The notes beneath the pieces were generated by a model. The model did not search any database. It saw nothing but the letters and a program-made list of their open reading frames with translations, and was not told where the DNA came from. This document shows, piece by piece, positions 9,340-17,828 of a stretch of 64,000 nucleotides of DNA (position 1 is the stretch's first letter; each line of letters opens with the position of its first letter). The position numbers were made by a program, and so were the translations under genes. This stretch comes from JBEKTW01 sp049515655. GTDB taxonomy: Bacteria > Bacteroidota > Ignavibacteria > UBA10030 > SZUA-254. Where the stretch lies: the NCBI GenBank assembly GCA_049515655.1, contig JBEKTW010000019.1, forward strand, positions 1-64,000, given 5' to 3'.

Positions 9340-10128
9340 CTACAACCATGAAGGATGTTTTCGTCGCACCTTGTCGGACACGAGGTCGACGAACAGCTCC
9401 TCGAGCGACGCATAGGTTTGATCGCTCATGCGCCCCATCGTCTTCGAGCGGATGTCGGTTGTCGGACACTGAAGGAGAATTTTCCCGCGGTGAATGATCG
9501 CGACCTCCGTGCAGAAACGCTCGACGGTATCGAGCACATGCGACGTGATGAAAATGCTCGTTCCCTGCGATGCCATGAACGCGAGGGATTCCTTCACGGC
9601 ACTTGCGGCAAGTGCATCGATTCCCTCCAGAGGCTCGTCGAGCACAACGAGCTTCGGTTTATGGATAATCGCAGCCGCAAGCGAGATCTTCTTTTTCATC
9701 CCGGTCGAGAAGGTCTTGATGGGGTCGTCTTGCTTCTCGTGCAGGTCGAAGAACTCCAGCAACTCCTCTCCCCTCCGGGCGGCATCCTGAGACGGGAGAT
9801 TATACATCGTTCCGACAAATTCGAGGTACTCCCGCGCCGACATCCACTCGAAGTACAGTGGTTCGTCAAGCACGAATCCTATTTCCTGTTTGTAGGCGAA
9901 TTCGCGCCGGGTAATTTCCTTCCCGAGGAACCGTACGCCGCCGGAGTCCTTTTGCGAAAGTCCTGCCAGGATTCGGATCGTGGATGTTTTGCCCGCCCCG
10001 TTCAACCCGATAAATCCAAAGATCGAACCGCGCGGAACCGACAGCGTGAGACCATCCACCGCACGGACCCCGCTTTCATAGGTCTTGATGAGGTTCTCAA
10101 ATTCAAGAATATTCACGTCCTGCTGCAT
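9340..10128 (-). CDS. ABC transporter ATP-binding protein
   Basis: A 262-residue ATPase of the ABC-2 exporter type. Walker A is GLNGAGKTST at about 38-47, a Q-loop lies near EIGFVLDEP, the signature is the variant FSTGMKKKISLAAAI (STGM replacing the usual SGGQ, as is common in this subfamily), and Walker B is KLVVLDEPLEG. The H-loop is ITSHVLDTVERFC. It overlaps the upstream membrane-protein gene by 16 bases and abuts the Yip1-like gene, so four genes (11.5 to 8.7 kb) form one unit. The substrate is unknown; the two upstream membrane proteins are the likely permease components. Confidence 0.93.
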   Translation of the reverse strand: MQQDVNILEFENLIKTYESGVRAVDGLTLSVPRGSIFGFIGLNGAGKTSTIRILAGLSQKDSGGVRFLGKEITRREFAYKQEIGFVLDEPLYFEWMSAREYLEFVGTMYNLPSQDAARRGEELLEFFDLHEKQDDPIKTFSTGMKKKISLAAAIIHKPKLVVLDEPLEGIDALAASAVKESLAFMASQGTSIFITSHVLDTVERFCTEVAIIHRGKILLQCPTTDIRSKTMGRMSDQTYASLEELFVDLVSDKVRRKHPSWL

Positions 10129-10817
10129 ATCACCGTCTGATTTTCAATGATCTCTCGTACAGTCCGCGGGACTGAAACCCGGAACCAATAGATCGCCGTG
10201 GCAATCCCGTAGAAAATACACAAAACCCGCATCTTAAAGACGACGATGAACAGAGTGTACGGGATGGCGGCCAGGAGGATTGCCCCGAGCATATACAGCA
10301 ATTCGATGAAATCGTTCGTCTCCCAGCCGGCATCGCGTCGGGCCTCATGAACCGAGCGGATGTTCCCGATGTGCAATAACGGGAAGACAATTGTGAAACT
10401 GAATAAAACTGTGTCTTCCAGGCATCGTAAGAGATACACCTCGGGCGAGAAGAAAAACAACGTTGCCGTGGCCGCCACAAAAGCGACCGCAGTCAAAATG
10501 AGCGTGGTGACATTCTTTAGAATCACGACGCGCCGCCAGTCGGCCGACAAAACGACGAGCGACTCCAGCTCGCGCGGGGACCGGAAGAAAATATTGTTGT
10601 ACTGAGGCTCGAGCCCGCCGAAAACGACGACGACCACTGGCACAAAGGTGGGGGCTACGTGATACACCCAATCGACCAGAAAGATCCCGAAGAGAATCAA
10701 TGGCACAAAATGAAGCCTCCGGCGATGACGGAAGAATTCCTTAAGCTCCATGGAAACGAAGAACAGTGAAGTACCACCGGGACCCGTAACTCGAGCGGTT
10801 ATGCCGGACTCATGCAT
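10113..10817 (-). CDS. Membrane protein, putative ABC permease component 2
   Basis: A 234-residue protein with about six hydrophobic segments, including LHFVPLILFGIFLVDWVYHV, FVPVVVVVFGG, TTLILTAVAFVAATATLFFF and LGAILLAAIPYTLFIVVF. No recognised catalytic motif is present. The frame opens with an ATG that overlaps the stop of the upstream gene; an internal ATG at 10749-10751 (MELKEFFRHRRRLHF) gives a better cytoplasmic N terminus and may be the true start. The overlap with both neighbours implies translational coupling with the ABC ATPase, and the role as permease subunit is inferred from that context. Confidence 0.65.
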   Translation of the reverse strand: MHESGITARVTGPGGTSLFFVSMELKEFFRHRRRLHFVPLILFGIFLVDWVYHVAPTFVPVVVVVFGGLEPQYNNIFFRSPRELESLVVLSADWRRVVILKNVTTLILTAVAFVAATATLFFFSPEVYLLRCLEDTVLFSFTIVFPLLHIGNIRSVHEARRDAGWETNDFIELLYMLGAILLAAIPYTLFIVVFKMRVLCIFYGIATAIYWFRVSVPRTVREIIENQTVICSRT

Positions 10818-11538
10818 AGCGTTTGCCTACGAGAAATGCAGCACAGAGAACAGCAACCAGCACTCCAAAATTCCATCCGGCGCTCTGAAGGTCACCGCTC
10901 TGGATTCCGGCAAGAGCCGATGTTGTCTGGGCGACAATGGGCACAACTCCGGGCAAGGAAGCTGCGTGAAACAGGTACGTCCCCGCCAGCAGGACAATAA
11001 AGCCGAAGGCCACGAGGACTCCGGCACCCGACGCTGGGCGGGAAAGCCTCAGAAAGATGAACTGCAATGTCGTCGTCAACGCGGAAATCACCAACAGCAT
11101 AAATGAATGTATGGCAATTATCAACACCGCTCCGAGGAGTGTGCGACGATAGAAGACAGCAAGAAAGAGCACATTGGTCAGCCAGAGTCCGACCATCACG
11201 GGTCTGCGAAGACCGGCGAGGTATGCGAATGCATACCTGCTCACGGGAGTAAGCGGAAAGATGGAGGTTCTTACAAGGACAAGGGTGAGCGATCGCGCGA
11301 AGTAACTAATCATGAGAAGAGCCCACGCACTCGCCTCGAGAAAAACAAAGAGACCGAGGTAATGATTGTCGACATCGTAGCGGAGTCTTTGCTCAAGATA
11401 GATGCAGAAAAACAAATTAGCTCCGCCGATGATGAAAGGATGTGCCCGAAACGCCCCTTCTTCGGACGATGCTTTCATGGACGTGATACCGAGAAGACTG
11501 ACCACCGCCGACCTCGACCTGCGAAGCTGCTCTCTCAT
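10810..11538 (-). CDS. Membrane protein, putative ABC permease component 1
   Basis: A 242-residue polytopic membrane protein with about six hydrophobic segments (for example GANLFFCIYLEQRL, LEASAWALLMISYFA, AVLIIAIHSFMLLVISALTT, VLVAFGFIVLLAGTYLF, NFGVLVAVLCAAFLVG). It is followed at once by a second membrane protein and then the ABC ATPase, so the pair looks like a permease split over two genes. I do not recognise a named family. The start could be a little downstream at the Met of MKASSEEG, because the first 20 residues are only weakly membrane-protein-like. Confidence 0.6.
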   Translation of the reverse strand: MREQLRRSRSAVVSLLGITSMKASSEEGAFRAHPFIIGGANLFFCIYLEQRLRYDVDNHYLGLFVFLEASAWALLMISYFARSLTLVLVRTSIFPLTPVSRYAFAYLAGLRRPVMVGLWLTNVLFLAVFYRRTLLGAVLIIAIHSFMLLVISALTTTLQFIFLRLSRPASGAGVLVAFGFIVLLAGTYLFHAASLPGVVPIVAQTTSALAGIQSGDLQSAGWNFGVLVAVLCAAFLVGKRYA

Positions 11539-11658
11539 AGCAATGACGAGATTGACAATTTCTGGAAGTCATGTATTTCCCGCCGCGGGTGTCTACTCCG
11601 GAACTCCATACTGCCGGCCGACTCCCCCGCCAGCCGGAGTGAGTCCTCACGATAGAGA

Positions 11659-12060
11659 CTATTTCGTGATATCAGTTTCATTTCTTTTCCAGGGATCAAC
11701 CGGAAAACTCCAATCCAGAGGCACGATCAGCTGGGGCCCACCTCTCATCCGGTAAACAATCGGGGAACGATCTATGGAATAATCGAGCTGGAGCTTCAGC
11801 TTGAGGTACGAGAGGAGCGCTCCGAAACCGTCCCGTTGGGTTATATCCATCAGCATATTGCTGTACCCTCTCCGCTGACAGTCGCGCAGGATATAGCTTC
11901 GATGCTCACGTGCGGGGATGTAGGCACGCGACAACAATCTAGGGATGTAATCCTCGTAAAGTCTAACCAGCGAATCCGTCCAGCTCTTCGAAGTGGGTCG
12001 CTGGGCACTGAGACTCACCGTGAGGAACAACGTCAAGCAGACTACGCCGAATCGTCGCAT
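11659..12060 (-). CDS. Small secreted protein of unknown function
   Basis: A 133-residue protein with a clear signal peptide (MRRFGVVCLTLFLTVSLSAQ, cleavage likely after SAQ), so it is periplasmic or secreted. The mature part contains SWTDSLVRLYEDYIPRLLSR and a Tyr/Arg-rich segment ending in FPVDPWKRNETDITK. I recognise no domain. It starts 15 bases downstream of the ddl stop and is probably co-transcribed with it. There is no cysteine pair that would suggest a redox role. Confidence 0.6.
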   Translation of the reverse strand: MRRFGVVCLTLFLTVSLSAQRPTSKSWTDSLVRLYEDYIPRLLSRAYIPAREHRSYILRDCQRRGYSNMLMDITQRDGFGALLSYLKLKLQLDYSIDRSPIVYRMRGGPQLIVPLDWSFPVDPWKRNETDITK

Positions 12061-12075
12061 TGCTGTTTGAGACGG

Positions 12076-13209
12076 CTACTTATACCACTGTGACTTCGGT
12101 TGGTACGTTCTCTTGAGATGCGAATTCTCCCGGTGACGTTCGATCGCCAGGAGGATCAGCCTGTCGAGAAGCTTCGGATACGGCACCCCCGACGCCTCCC
12201 ACAATTTTGGATACATGCTGATAGAGGTGAAGCCGGGAATGGTATTAATCTCGCTAAAGAAAATCTTGTTTGACTTTTTCGTCACCAGGAAATCCACGCG
12301 CGCCATCCCCGCGCACTCCGTCGCCTGAAAACATCGAATCGCGAAATCCTGAACTCTTCTCACCACACTTTTGGGAAGCAAGGCGGGAATGATCGATCGA
12401 GATTTGCCGTCGACGTACTTCGCATCATAATCGTAGAATTCATTGGAAGAGATAATCTCTCCGGGCACCGATGCAATCGGGTTGTCATTGCCAAGGACAC
12501 TGATTTCAATTTCACGGGCATATTCGATGCTTTTCTCGACCAGAATTTTCCGGTCGTACTTTGAAGCGAGGTCCACCGCCATCAGCAACTCTATCCTGTT
12601 ATGGGCTTTGGAGATTCCCACGCTCGACCCGGAGTTCGCGGGTTTAACGAAGCACGGATACCGGAGACTTTTTTCGATCGAAAGAACGATCTTCTCTCGT
12701 CGAGATTCATAGTCTTTCGACAGGAAGGAAACGTATGGCACGACGGGAATGTTCTGCCGTTCACATAATTGTTTCGCAATAACCTTATCCATTCCCACAG
12801 CAGAGCCGAGGACTCCCGCCCCCACGTACGGAATACCTGCCAGCTCGAACAACCCCTGCACGGTTCCATCTTCACCAAACGAACCATGAAGCACAGGAAA
12901 AACAACATCGAGAGGTTTGGGCCTGGAGACGTGATGCCCGGAACCATATTCGACCAGCCCCATAACGCCGGGGTCGGGAAGAAGAATCTTCGCGGATTCA
13001 TTGTCCAGTTTCTTCCGCCGTTTGAGATACTCAAGCGCAAGAGCCGAGCTCAACCATTTCCCTTCCGGCGTAATTCCTATGGGAACGATCTCATACTTGT
13101 CTTTGTCGAGTGCATTGATGACCGATGCCGCAGAGACGAGTGAGACCTCGTGTTCAGCCGACCGGCCGCCAAAAATGACCCCGACCCGGATCCTTGGTTT
13201 CGATTTCAT
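12076..13209 (-). CDS. ddl: D-alanine--D-alanine ligase
   Basis: Ddl joins two D-alanines with ATP for the peptidoglycan stem peptide, in the cytoplasm. The 377-residue protein carries the N-terminal signature GVIFGGRSAEHEVSLVSAAS, the ligase block VFPVLHGSFGEDGTVQG (with the Ser/His/Gly of the first Ddl signature), GVLGSAVGMDKVIAK, the ATP-grasp lysine region FVKPANSGSSVGISK and the metal-binding end FFSEINTIPGFTSISMYPKLW. The long omega-type insert DYDAKYVDGKSRSIIPALLP is of the D-Ala-D-Ala kind, not the D-Ala-D-Lac kind, because it has Tyr-Asp-Ala-Lys-Tyr. A 140-base gap separates it from the upstream MTHFR-fusion gene. Confidence 0.97.
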   Translation of the reverse strand: MKSKPRIRVGVIFGGRSAEHEVSLVSAASVINALDKDKYEIVPIGITPEGKWLSSALALEYLKRRKKLDNESAKILLPDPGVMGLVEYGSGHHVSRPKPLDVVFPVLHGSFGEDGTVQGLFELAGIPYVGAGVLGSAVGMDKVIAKQLCERQNIPVVPYVSFLSKDYESRREKIVLSIEKSLRYPCFVKPANSGSSVGISKAHNRIELLMAVDLASKYDRKILVEKSIEYAREIEISVLGNDNPIASVPGEIISSNEFYDYDAKYVDGKSRSIIPALLPKSVVRRVQDFAIRCFQATECAGMARVDFLVTKKSNKIFFSEINTIPGFTSISMYPKLWEASGVPYPKLLDRLILLAIERHRENSHLKRTYQPKSQWYK

Positions 13210-13350
13210 TTTCTCTGAATCATATGTCTTACAATATCCCGGACTTCTATTTCGGAAGGTGCCGGGCTCGACGTGCTCTCGTCTGCCGCCGGTTCACATC
13301 CGGAAACAGACACTCTGTAAGAGGGATACGCGCGGTAGCAAAAGATCGCA

Positions 13351-15183
13351 TCAGCGGACCACCTCCAGCAATTCATCCACAACATGGTATTTCTGAAAGG
13401 GCGGCATCATGTAGATACCGGCAACACAGGATTTCGCTTCTTTCAGGAATTCCTTAGAGAGTTTGACGCCGACCTTGGCGGCGTTCTCTCCTGCCGTGCG
13501 AATTTGCTCCCGGATCTTCTCGGGGATGCGCATTCCCGGCACTTCATTGTGCAAGAAATCCGCATGCTTGAAACTCCGCAACGGCAGAACTCCAACCATG
13601 AGCGGAATTTTGAGGTATCCAATACGTTTCAAGAACGATTCCAGGACTTTCATCTCGTAGAGAGGCTGCGTGAAAATGATATGAACGCCTGCTTCGACTT
13701 TCTTCTCAAGTTTCGCGATTTCAGCATCCAGATCGACCGCAACGGGGTTCGCGGCACAGGCAGTGTAAAACGAAGTTGGGCTGCCGATGGAGTTGCCCAT
13801 GATGTCCGTGCCACGGTTCATTGAGTCAATCGCACGAATCAGTCCGACGGAATCGACATCGAACACGGAGGTCGCCTGAGGATAATCCCCGATGCTCGCG
13901 GGGTCGCCGGTGACGCAAAGAATGTTCCGCAGGCCGAGCGCATAGGCGCCAAGAAGCTCCGCCTGCAGTCCAATGAGGTTATGGTCACGGGAGGCGCGAT
14001 GGCATATGACTTCGATGCCAACCCGTTGCTGGATCATAAGGGAAATCGCGATCGAGCTCATGCGGAGCCGGGCGCGTGCACCTTCCGTGATATTCACGGC
14101 ATCAATCTGTCGTTCGGAGCAATATTGCGCGCCCTCAAGAACGCTTGTCATGTCCAGGCCACGAGGGATATCAAGCTCCACGGTCGTCATGAATTTCTTG
14201 CCGACGTTGCGCGAGAACTTCGACCACCGTGTCGTCTCGACGTAGTACATCGGTTCGGGCTGCGGGTGAGCTTCTTTTCTGGATTTCGCCTGGACTGGCG
14301 GGGCGGGCTTCCCAACTTTCATACCCTTCACTGCCTCGGCTATGGCCCGAATATGCGCCGGCGTCGAACCGCAGCAGGCTCCGATGAGGGTAACTCCCGA
14401 CCCGACGAGTTCTTTGGCATAAGCGGCAAGATATTCGGGAGTTGTATGATAGATGGACCGGCCGTTGAGCAATGTCGGAATGCCGGCCGCAGGCTGGGCG
14501 GAGAGGATCACACCGTCTTTATGGACATTGCGGATGATGCTGAACATGCGCTGTGGGCCGACGGTACAGTTTGCCCCCACGACGTCAGCTCCCGCCTCTA
14601 TCAAATGTTCGATAACTTCGATGGGAAAGGAACCATTGAGGATCGCACCGTCTTCGGCAAATGCTTTCTGTGCGACAATGGGAAGATTCGTCAGTTCTTT
14701 CGCGGCGGCAAGAGCTTCGTCCAATTCCTGAACGCTGACGAACGTTTCCAGCATGATCAGGTCGACACCGGCATCGAGCAGGAGCCCCACATGCTCTTTG
14801 AACGCATCTCTCGCTTGTTGGCGCTTCACTTTTCCGATCGGTTCCAGCAGCATTCCCGTCGGTCCCACGGAACCGGCGACATACACGCCATCGCCGGCGG
14901 CCCGGCGGGCTATCTCGACGCCGCGAAGATTTATTTCACGCAGCTTGTCCTCGAGATGAAATTGGATAAGCCGGAATCGGTTGGCGGACGTCGTATTGGT
15001 CTCGATGATTTCGGAGCCGGCGGCGATGTATTCACGATGAATTCGTTCGACGATGTCCGGATTCTTGAGGTTCTGAATCTCATGCGGTAATTCATTGTAC
15101 TCATAGAGGTCGAGCAAAGTCCCCATTGCACCGTCACAGATGATCGGTCCTTCTTTGATACGTTCTCGAAATGGCTTCTTCAT
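13351..15183 (-). CDS. Bifunctional homocysteine S-methyltransferase / 5,10-methylenetetrahydrofolate reductase
   Basis: A 610-residue fusion of the YitJ type. Residues 1-290 form a zinc-dependent homocysteine methyltransferase barrel with the three zinc cysteines at Cys206 (GANCTVGP) and Cys270/271 (GACCGSTP), and GDGVYVAGSVGPTG earlier in the barrel. Residues 315-610 form an MTHFR-like FAD barrel (TTVELDIPRG, RDHNLIGLQAELLGAYALGL, NILCVTGDPASIGDYPQ, PLMVGVLPLRS). Together they can make 5-methyl-THF and pass a methyl group to homocysteine, linking one-carbon and methionine metabolism. The methyl donor of the first domain is uncertain for this family. A strong terminator of the preceding gene sits in its 5' flank. 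Confidence 0.93.
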   Translation of the reverse strand: MKKPFRERIKEGPIICDGAMGTLLDLYEYNELPHEIQNLKNPDIVERIHREYIAAGSEIIETNTTSANRFRLIQFHLEDKLREINLRGVEIARRAAGDGVYVAGSVGPTGMLLEPIGKVKRQQARDAFKEHVGLLLDAGVDLIMLETFVSVQELDEALAAAKELTNLPIVAQKAFAEDGAILNGSFPIEVIEHLIEAGADVVGANCTVGPQRMFSIIRNVHKDGVILSAQPAAGIPTLLNGRSIYHTTPEYLAAYAKELVGSGVTLIGACCGSTPAHIRAIAEAVKGMKVGKPAPPVQAKSRKEAHPQPEPMYYVETTRWSKFSRNVGKKFMTTVELDIPRGLDMTSVLEGAQYCSERQIDAVNITEGARARLRMSSIAISLMIQQRVGIEVICHRASRDHNLIGLQAELLGAYALGLRNILCVTGDPASIGDYPQATSVFDVDSVGLIRAIDSMNRGTDIMGNSIGSPTSFYTACAANPVAVDLDAEIAKLEKKVEAGVHIIFTQPLYEMKVLESFLKRIGYLKIPLMVGVLPLRSFKHADFLHNEVPGMRIPEKIREQIRTAGENAAKVGVKLSKEFLKEAKSCVAGIYMMPPFQKYHVVDELLEVVR

Positions 15184-15196
15184 GTCAATTCAAAGC

Positions 15197-15234
15197 AAAA
15201 AAAATCTCGTCTTTCGGAGTACGCGAAGACGAGA
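15197..15234 (-). terminator. Intrinsic terminator of the thioredoxin-fold gene pair
   Basis: On the minus strand a perfect 9-bp stem (arms at 15226-15234 and 15205-15213) with a 12-base loop is followed directly by eight T residues (A-run 15197-15204 on the plus strand). It lies 50 bases past the stop of the TlpA-like gene and just before the MTHFR-fusion start, so it separates the two transcription units. Confidence 0.85.
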
Positions 15235-15284
15235 CTATTATACACAAATGAGGAAGTTTTTCCAAACGAATGAGTTGCCTCGTG

Positions 15285-15827
15285 TTATTTCAACAACTTT
15301 GTCACTTCCTTTTCGAACGCTTCGTACGATTTCCCGCCGAGCATCGTTTCAACGAGTTTTCCGTCCTTACCATAGAGGAACGACGTCGGCAGCGCGCCAC
15401 TCCATTGAGGGTCCATCCCGTTGATAAATGCATCGTCGGTGCTGTCCTGATCGATGTATGTTTGAAAATCCACTCCGAGCTTCTTGAGCGTGGCGGGCAC
15501 CAGACTATCAGCCTTGTCGATATCGTCTGCAGATACAATGATAACTTCGAGTCCCCGATCACGATAGTTGTTCCGGAGCTTGACGAGATTCGGCATTTCT
15601 TCCCGGCAGGGGTCACACCAGGTCGCCCAGACATTCACAAGGGTTACGTTACCATGGTTCTGGCTGACCATCTCTAGAATCTTACGGTGGTCTGCCTTCT
15701 GAATCCTGGGAACACCCGGCAACGGCTGTCCACATCCCGGCTGAGCACAGAGCAGAGAGAGAAGCACGGCGAGCTTCCCGATGTTAGGATTCGGGAGATG
15801 ATCCCGGGTAGCCGAACTTTTTCTCAC
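15285..15827 (-). CDS. TlpA/ResA-like thioredoxin-fold protein
   Basis: An extracytoplasmic thiol-disulfide protein with the active site WATWCDPC, the following RE-MP-L element and the cis-proline segment GALPTSFLYGKDG. An open frame runs up to 15998, but those codons overlap the previous gene in another frame. A GTG at 15825-15827, four bases after the upstream TAG and preceded by AGGGG, is the best start. It gives about 180 residues whose N terminus (KLAVLLSLLCAQPGCGQ) looks like a signal sequence. The start is uncertain by some codons. It is paired with the redoxin gene upstream and ends at a clear terminator. Confidence 0.8.
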   Translation of the reverse strand: MRKSSATRDHLPNPNIGKLAVLLSLLCAQPGCGQPLPGVPRIQKADHRKILEMVSQNHGNVTLVNVWATWCDPCREEMPNLVKLRNNYRDRGLEVIIVSADDIDKADSLVPATLKKLGVDFQTYIDQDSTDDAFINGMDPQWSGALPTSFLYGKDGKLVETMLGGKSYEAFEKEVTKLLK

Positions 15828-15831
15828 GCCC

Positions 15832-16416
15832 CTAATCCGCCACAACGCGCTTGATGGAGCAGCCGAATGCTTTCGTCGATGTGTTCTGCGGCTGCTTTCC
15901 GGAGAGCAATGCTTCGAGAGCGAGCGCCAGATCGTGCGATTGAACTTTCTCCGGATCACGGCTGTCGTCGATCCGGCCATGATACGCCAGCTTTCCATCG
16001 GGGGTGATGACGTATGTCTCAGGAGTCACTTGCGCGCCGAACGCATCGGCGACCTTGTTCTGTTCATCCTTCAGGACGGGAAACAAGAACCCGTGTTCTT
16101 TGCTGTGGGCCGCGATCTCGCTTACCGATTCTGCTTTGTTCGAGTTGATCCCGACGAACGCAACGCCTTTCTCGCCGTACGTTTCGTTTAGTTTCACCAT
16201 CCGCTCGTTGTATTTGTTGGAAATCGGGCATTTTGTCGCGATGAACATGACGACAACCAGTTTGTTGTCCTTGGTGAGAGTCTGGAGGGAGTATTCCTTC
16301 CCGTCGTAATTCTTCAGCTTGAACGCCGGGACATTGTCGCCGATTTGTGGCGCCTTCATATCGCCCGCAGACGCCAGCGCAGAAAGAACAAGAGTGAAGA
16401 GAAGAAGATGTTTCAT
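15832..16416 (-). CDS. Secreted AhpC/TSA-type redoxin
   Basis: A 194-residue thioredoxin-fold protein with an N-terminal signal peptide (HLLLFTLVLSALASAG). The fold is of the AhpC/TSA-redoxin kind: PQIGDNVPAFKLKNYDGKEY, then VVVMFIATKCPISNKYNERM with one reactive-type cysteine in TKCPIS, GVAFVGINSNKAESV and the cis-proline segment VTPETYVITPDGKLAYHGRID. A second cysteine lies near the C terminus (AFGCSIKR). This matches the widespread 'thioredoxin family protein' with a TxCP motif, whose substrate is unknown. The next gene, TlpA-like, follows within five bases, so they are likely co-expressed. Confidence 0.85.
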   Translation of the reverse strand: MKHLLLFTLVLSALASAGDMKAPQIGDNVPAFKLKNYDGKEYSLQTLTKDNKLVVVMFIATKCPISNKYNERMVKLNETYGEKGVAFVGINSNKAESVSEIAAHSKEHGFLFPVLKDEQNKVADAFGAQVTPETYVITPDGKLAYHGRIDDSRDPEKVQSHDLALALEALLSGKQPQNTSTKAFGCSIKRVVAD

Positions 16417-16597
16417 ACGGTGCTCCTTAAAGTTAGGTGATAGGTTATGGATTTTAGGTTTTAGGTTTCAGATTGGAGGTTCGGGTTTTGGGTTTTGAGT
16501 TTTGGGTTTCAAGTTTCAGGTTTTAAGCTATTGGCCATTAGCGGATGGCTCGCGGGCAATCGCGCTTACTCATTACTCATTGCTCACTGCTCATTAC
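16417..16597. repeat. Intergenic heptamer-phased degenerate repeat
   Basis: The gap between asd and the redoxin gene starts with a run built on units such as TTTTAGG, TTTCAGG and TTTTGGG (about 16436-16525). It continues with five head-to-tail seven-base units of the form TACTCAT/TGCTCAC (about 16569-16604), the last of which runs into the 3' end of asd. The same style of repeat occurs at several other gaps in the window. Confidence 0.75.
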
Positions 16598-17599
16598 TCA
16601 TTTTTCATGTTCTTTGATCAGTTCTTCGGCAATTTGGACGGCATTGGTCGCCGCGCCCTTCCTCAAACTATCCGAGACGATCCACAGGTTCAGACCATGT
16701 TCAACGGTCTCGTCCCGCCGAATGCGCCCGACGAAGACTTCATCTTTATCATATGCCCAGATCGGCATCGGGTAAACATTCTGTTGAATGTCATCCTGTA
16801 AACAAACGCCGGGAGCGTGCCGTAAAGTTTCCCGAACATCCTCCAGCTCAAAATGTTTCTCGAATTCGACATTGACGGCTTCGCTATGTCCGCCAAGGCT
16901 GGGAACGCGGGCGCAGGTTGCGGTAACTTTGATAGTATCATCGCCGAGGATCTTCTTTGTTTCGTGAACCATTTTGTGTTCCTCACGCGAAGAACCGTTG
17001 TCGAGAAACACATCAATCTGCGGAATAACATTGTAAGCGATGGTATGGGGAAACTTGCGCCGAACATCTTCGTCCCCTGCAATCTCCGATTCCAGCTGGT
17101 CGACTCCCTTTTGTCCTGCGCCCGTCACAGCTTGATACGTCGCGACGACGATCCGCCGTATCCGCCATCTGTCGTGGAGCGGTTTCAGAGCGACAACCAT
17201 CTGAATGGTAGAACAATTTGGATTTGAAATGATTCCGCGGTGATGCGCGATTTCGCGGGGATTGACTTCCGGAACGACAAGGGGGACGTTTTCATCCAGA
17301 CGAAACGCGCTGCTGTTGTCGATAACGACCGCCCCCGCCTTCACAGCAAGCGGCGCGAATTCCTTGCTCACCGCAGCGCCGCCGGAGAACAAGGCGATTT
17401 GAATTCCCTTGAAACTTCCCGGGGTCAGCTCCTCGACTCGCACCGTCCTGTCACCACACTGCATTACCTTCCCAACGGATTTCTTCGTCGCAAGCAGCCG
17501 GAGCGTGCCGAGAGGGAATGCCCGCTCCGCAAGGACTTGAACCATCTTTCTCCCGACCAGGCCCGTTGCTCCGACAACGGCAACATCAAACTGTTTCAT
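16598..17599 (-). CDS. asd: Aspartate-semialdehyde dehydrogenase
   Basis: Asd reduces aspartyl phosphate to aspartate semialdehyde with NADPH, the branch point for lysine, diaminopimelate, threonine and methionine. The 333-residue protein has the Rossmann motif VVGATGLVGRKMVQVL at about 8-23, the catalytic Cys129 in ISNPNCSTIQ, the substrate loop YQAVTGAGQKGVDQL and the catalytic histidine in VPSLGGHSEAVN. It is the downstream member of an aspartokinase-lysA-asd set on the same strand. Its C terminus (IQIAEELIKEHEK) runs into the heptamer repeat. Confidence 0.96.
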   Translation of the reverse strand: MKQFDVAVVGATGLVGRKMVQVLAERAFPLGTLRLLATKKSVGKVMQCGDRTVRVEELTPGSFKGIQIALFSGGAAVSKEFAPLAVKAGAVVIDNSSAFRLDENVPLVVPEVNPREIAHHRGIISNPNCSTIQMVVALKPLHDRWRIRRIVVATYQAVTGAGQKGVDQLESEIAGDEDVRRKFPHTIAYNVIPQIDVFLDNGSSREEHKMVHETKKILGDDTIKVTATCARVPSLGGHSEAVNVEFEKHFELEDVRETLRHAPGVCLQDDIQQNVYPMPIWAYDKDEVFVGRIRRDETVEHGLNLWIVSDSLRKGAATNAVQIAEELIKEHEK

Positions 17600-17629
17600 A
17601 CTTCATCTCAGGAACATACACATGAATGA

Positions 17630-17795
17630 AAACTCCGAATTCGGGAAGTCTCAAATGCTATTGAGCGTTAACTTTGTAAATCCTAAACTCGAATATCTAA
17701 AATCTAAACAAATCCTAAACTCGAAACTCACTCACAAATCCCAAACCCTCTCACTTATCACCTATCACCCAACACCTACGACCTGGCTAAATTTG
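17630..17795. repeat. Intergenic repeat between lysA and asd
   Basis: The asd-lysA gap (17600-17828) carries a segment of A/C-rich words built on AAATCCTAAACTCG and ATCTAAAATCTAAAC, then four seven-base units TTATCAC, CTATCAC, CCAACAC, CTACGAC. An inverted, diverged copy of the first part lies at about 42.89-42.95 kb. No protein-coding signal is present on this stretch. Confidence 0.7.
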
Positions 17796-17828
17796 TCATG
17801 CTGGCACTTTCCGCGGAGGGTGATCAAG

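Noticed and set aside
13981..15090. Plus-strand open frame of 369 codons
   Set aside because: Antisense shadow of the homocysteine methyltransferase/MTHFR fusion; the minus-strand product has all catalytic motifs.
15828..15998. Upstream extension of the TlpA-like protein
   Set aside because: These codons overlap the redoxin gene in another frame, are Arg/Ser-rich and precede the evident signal sequence.
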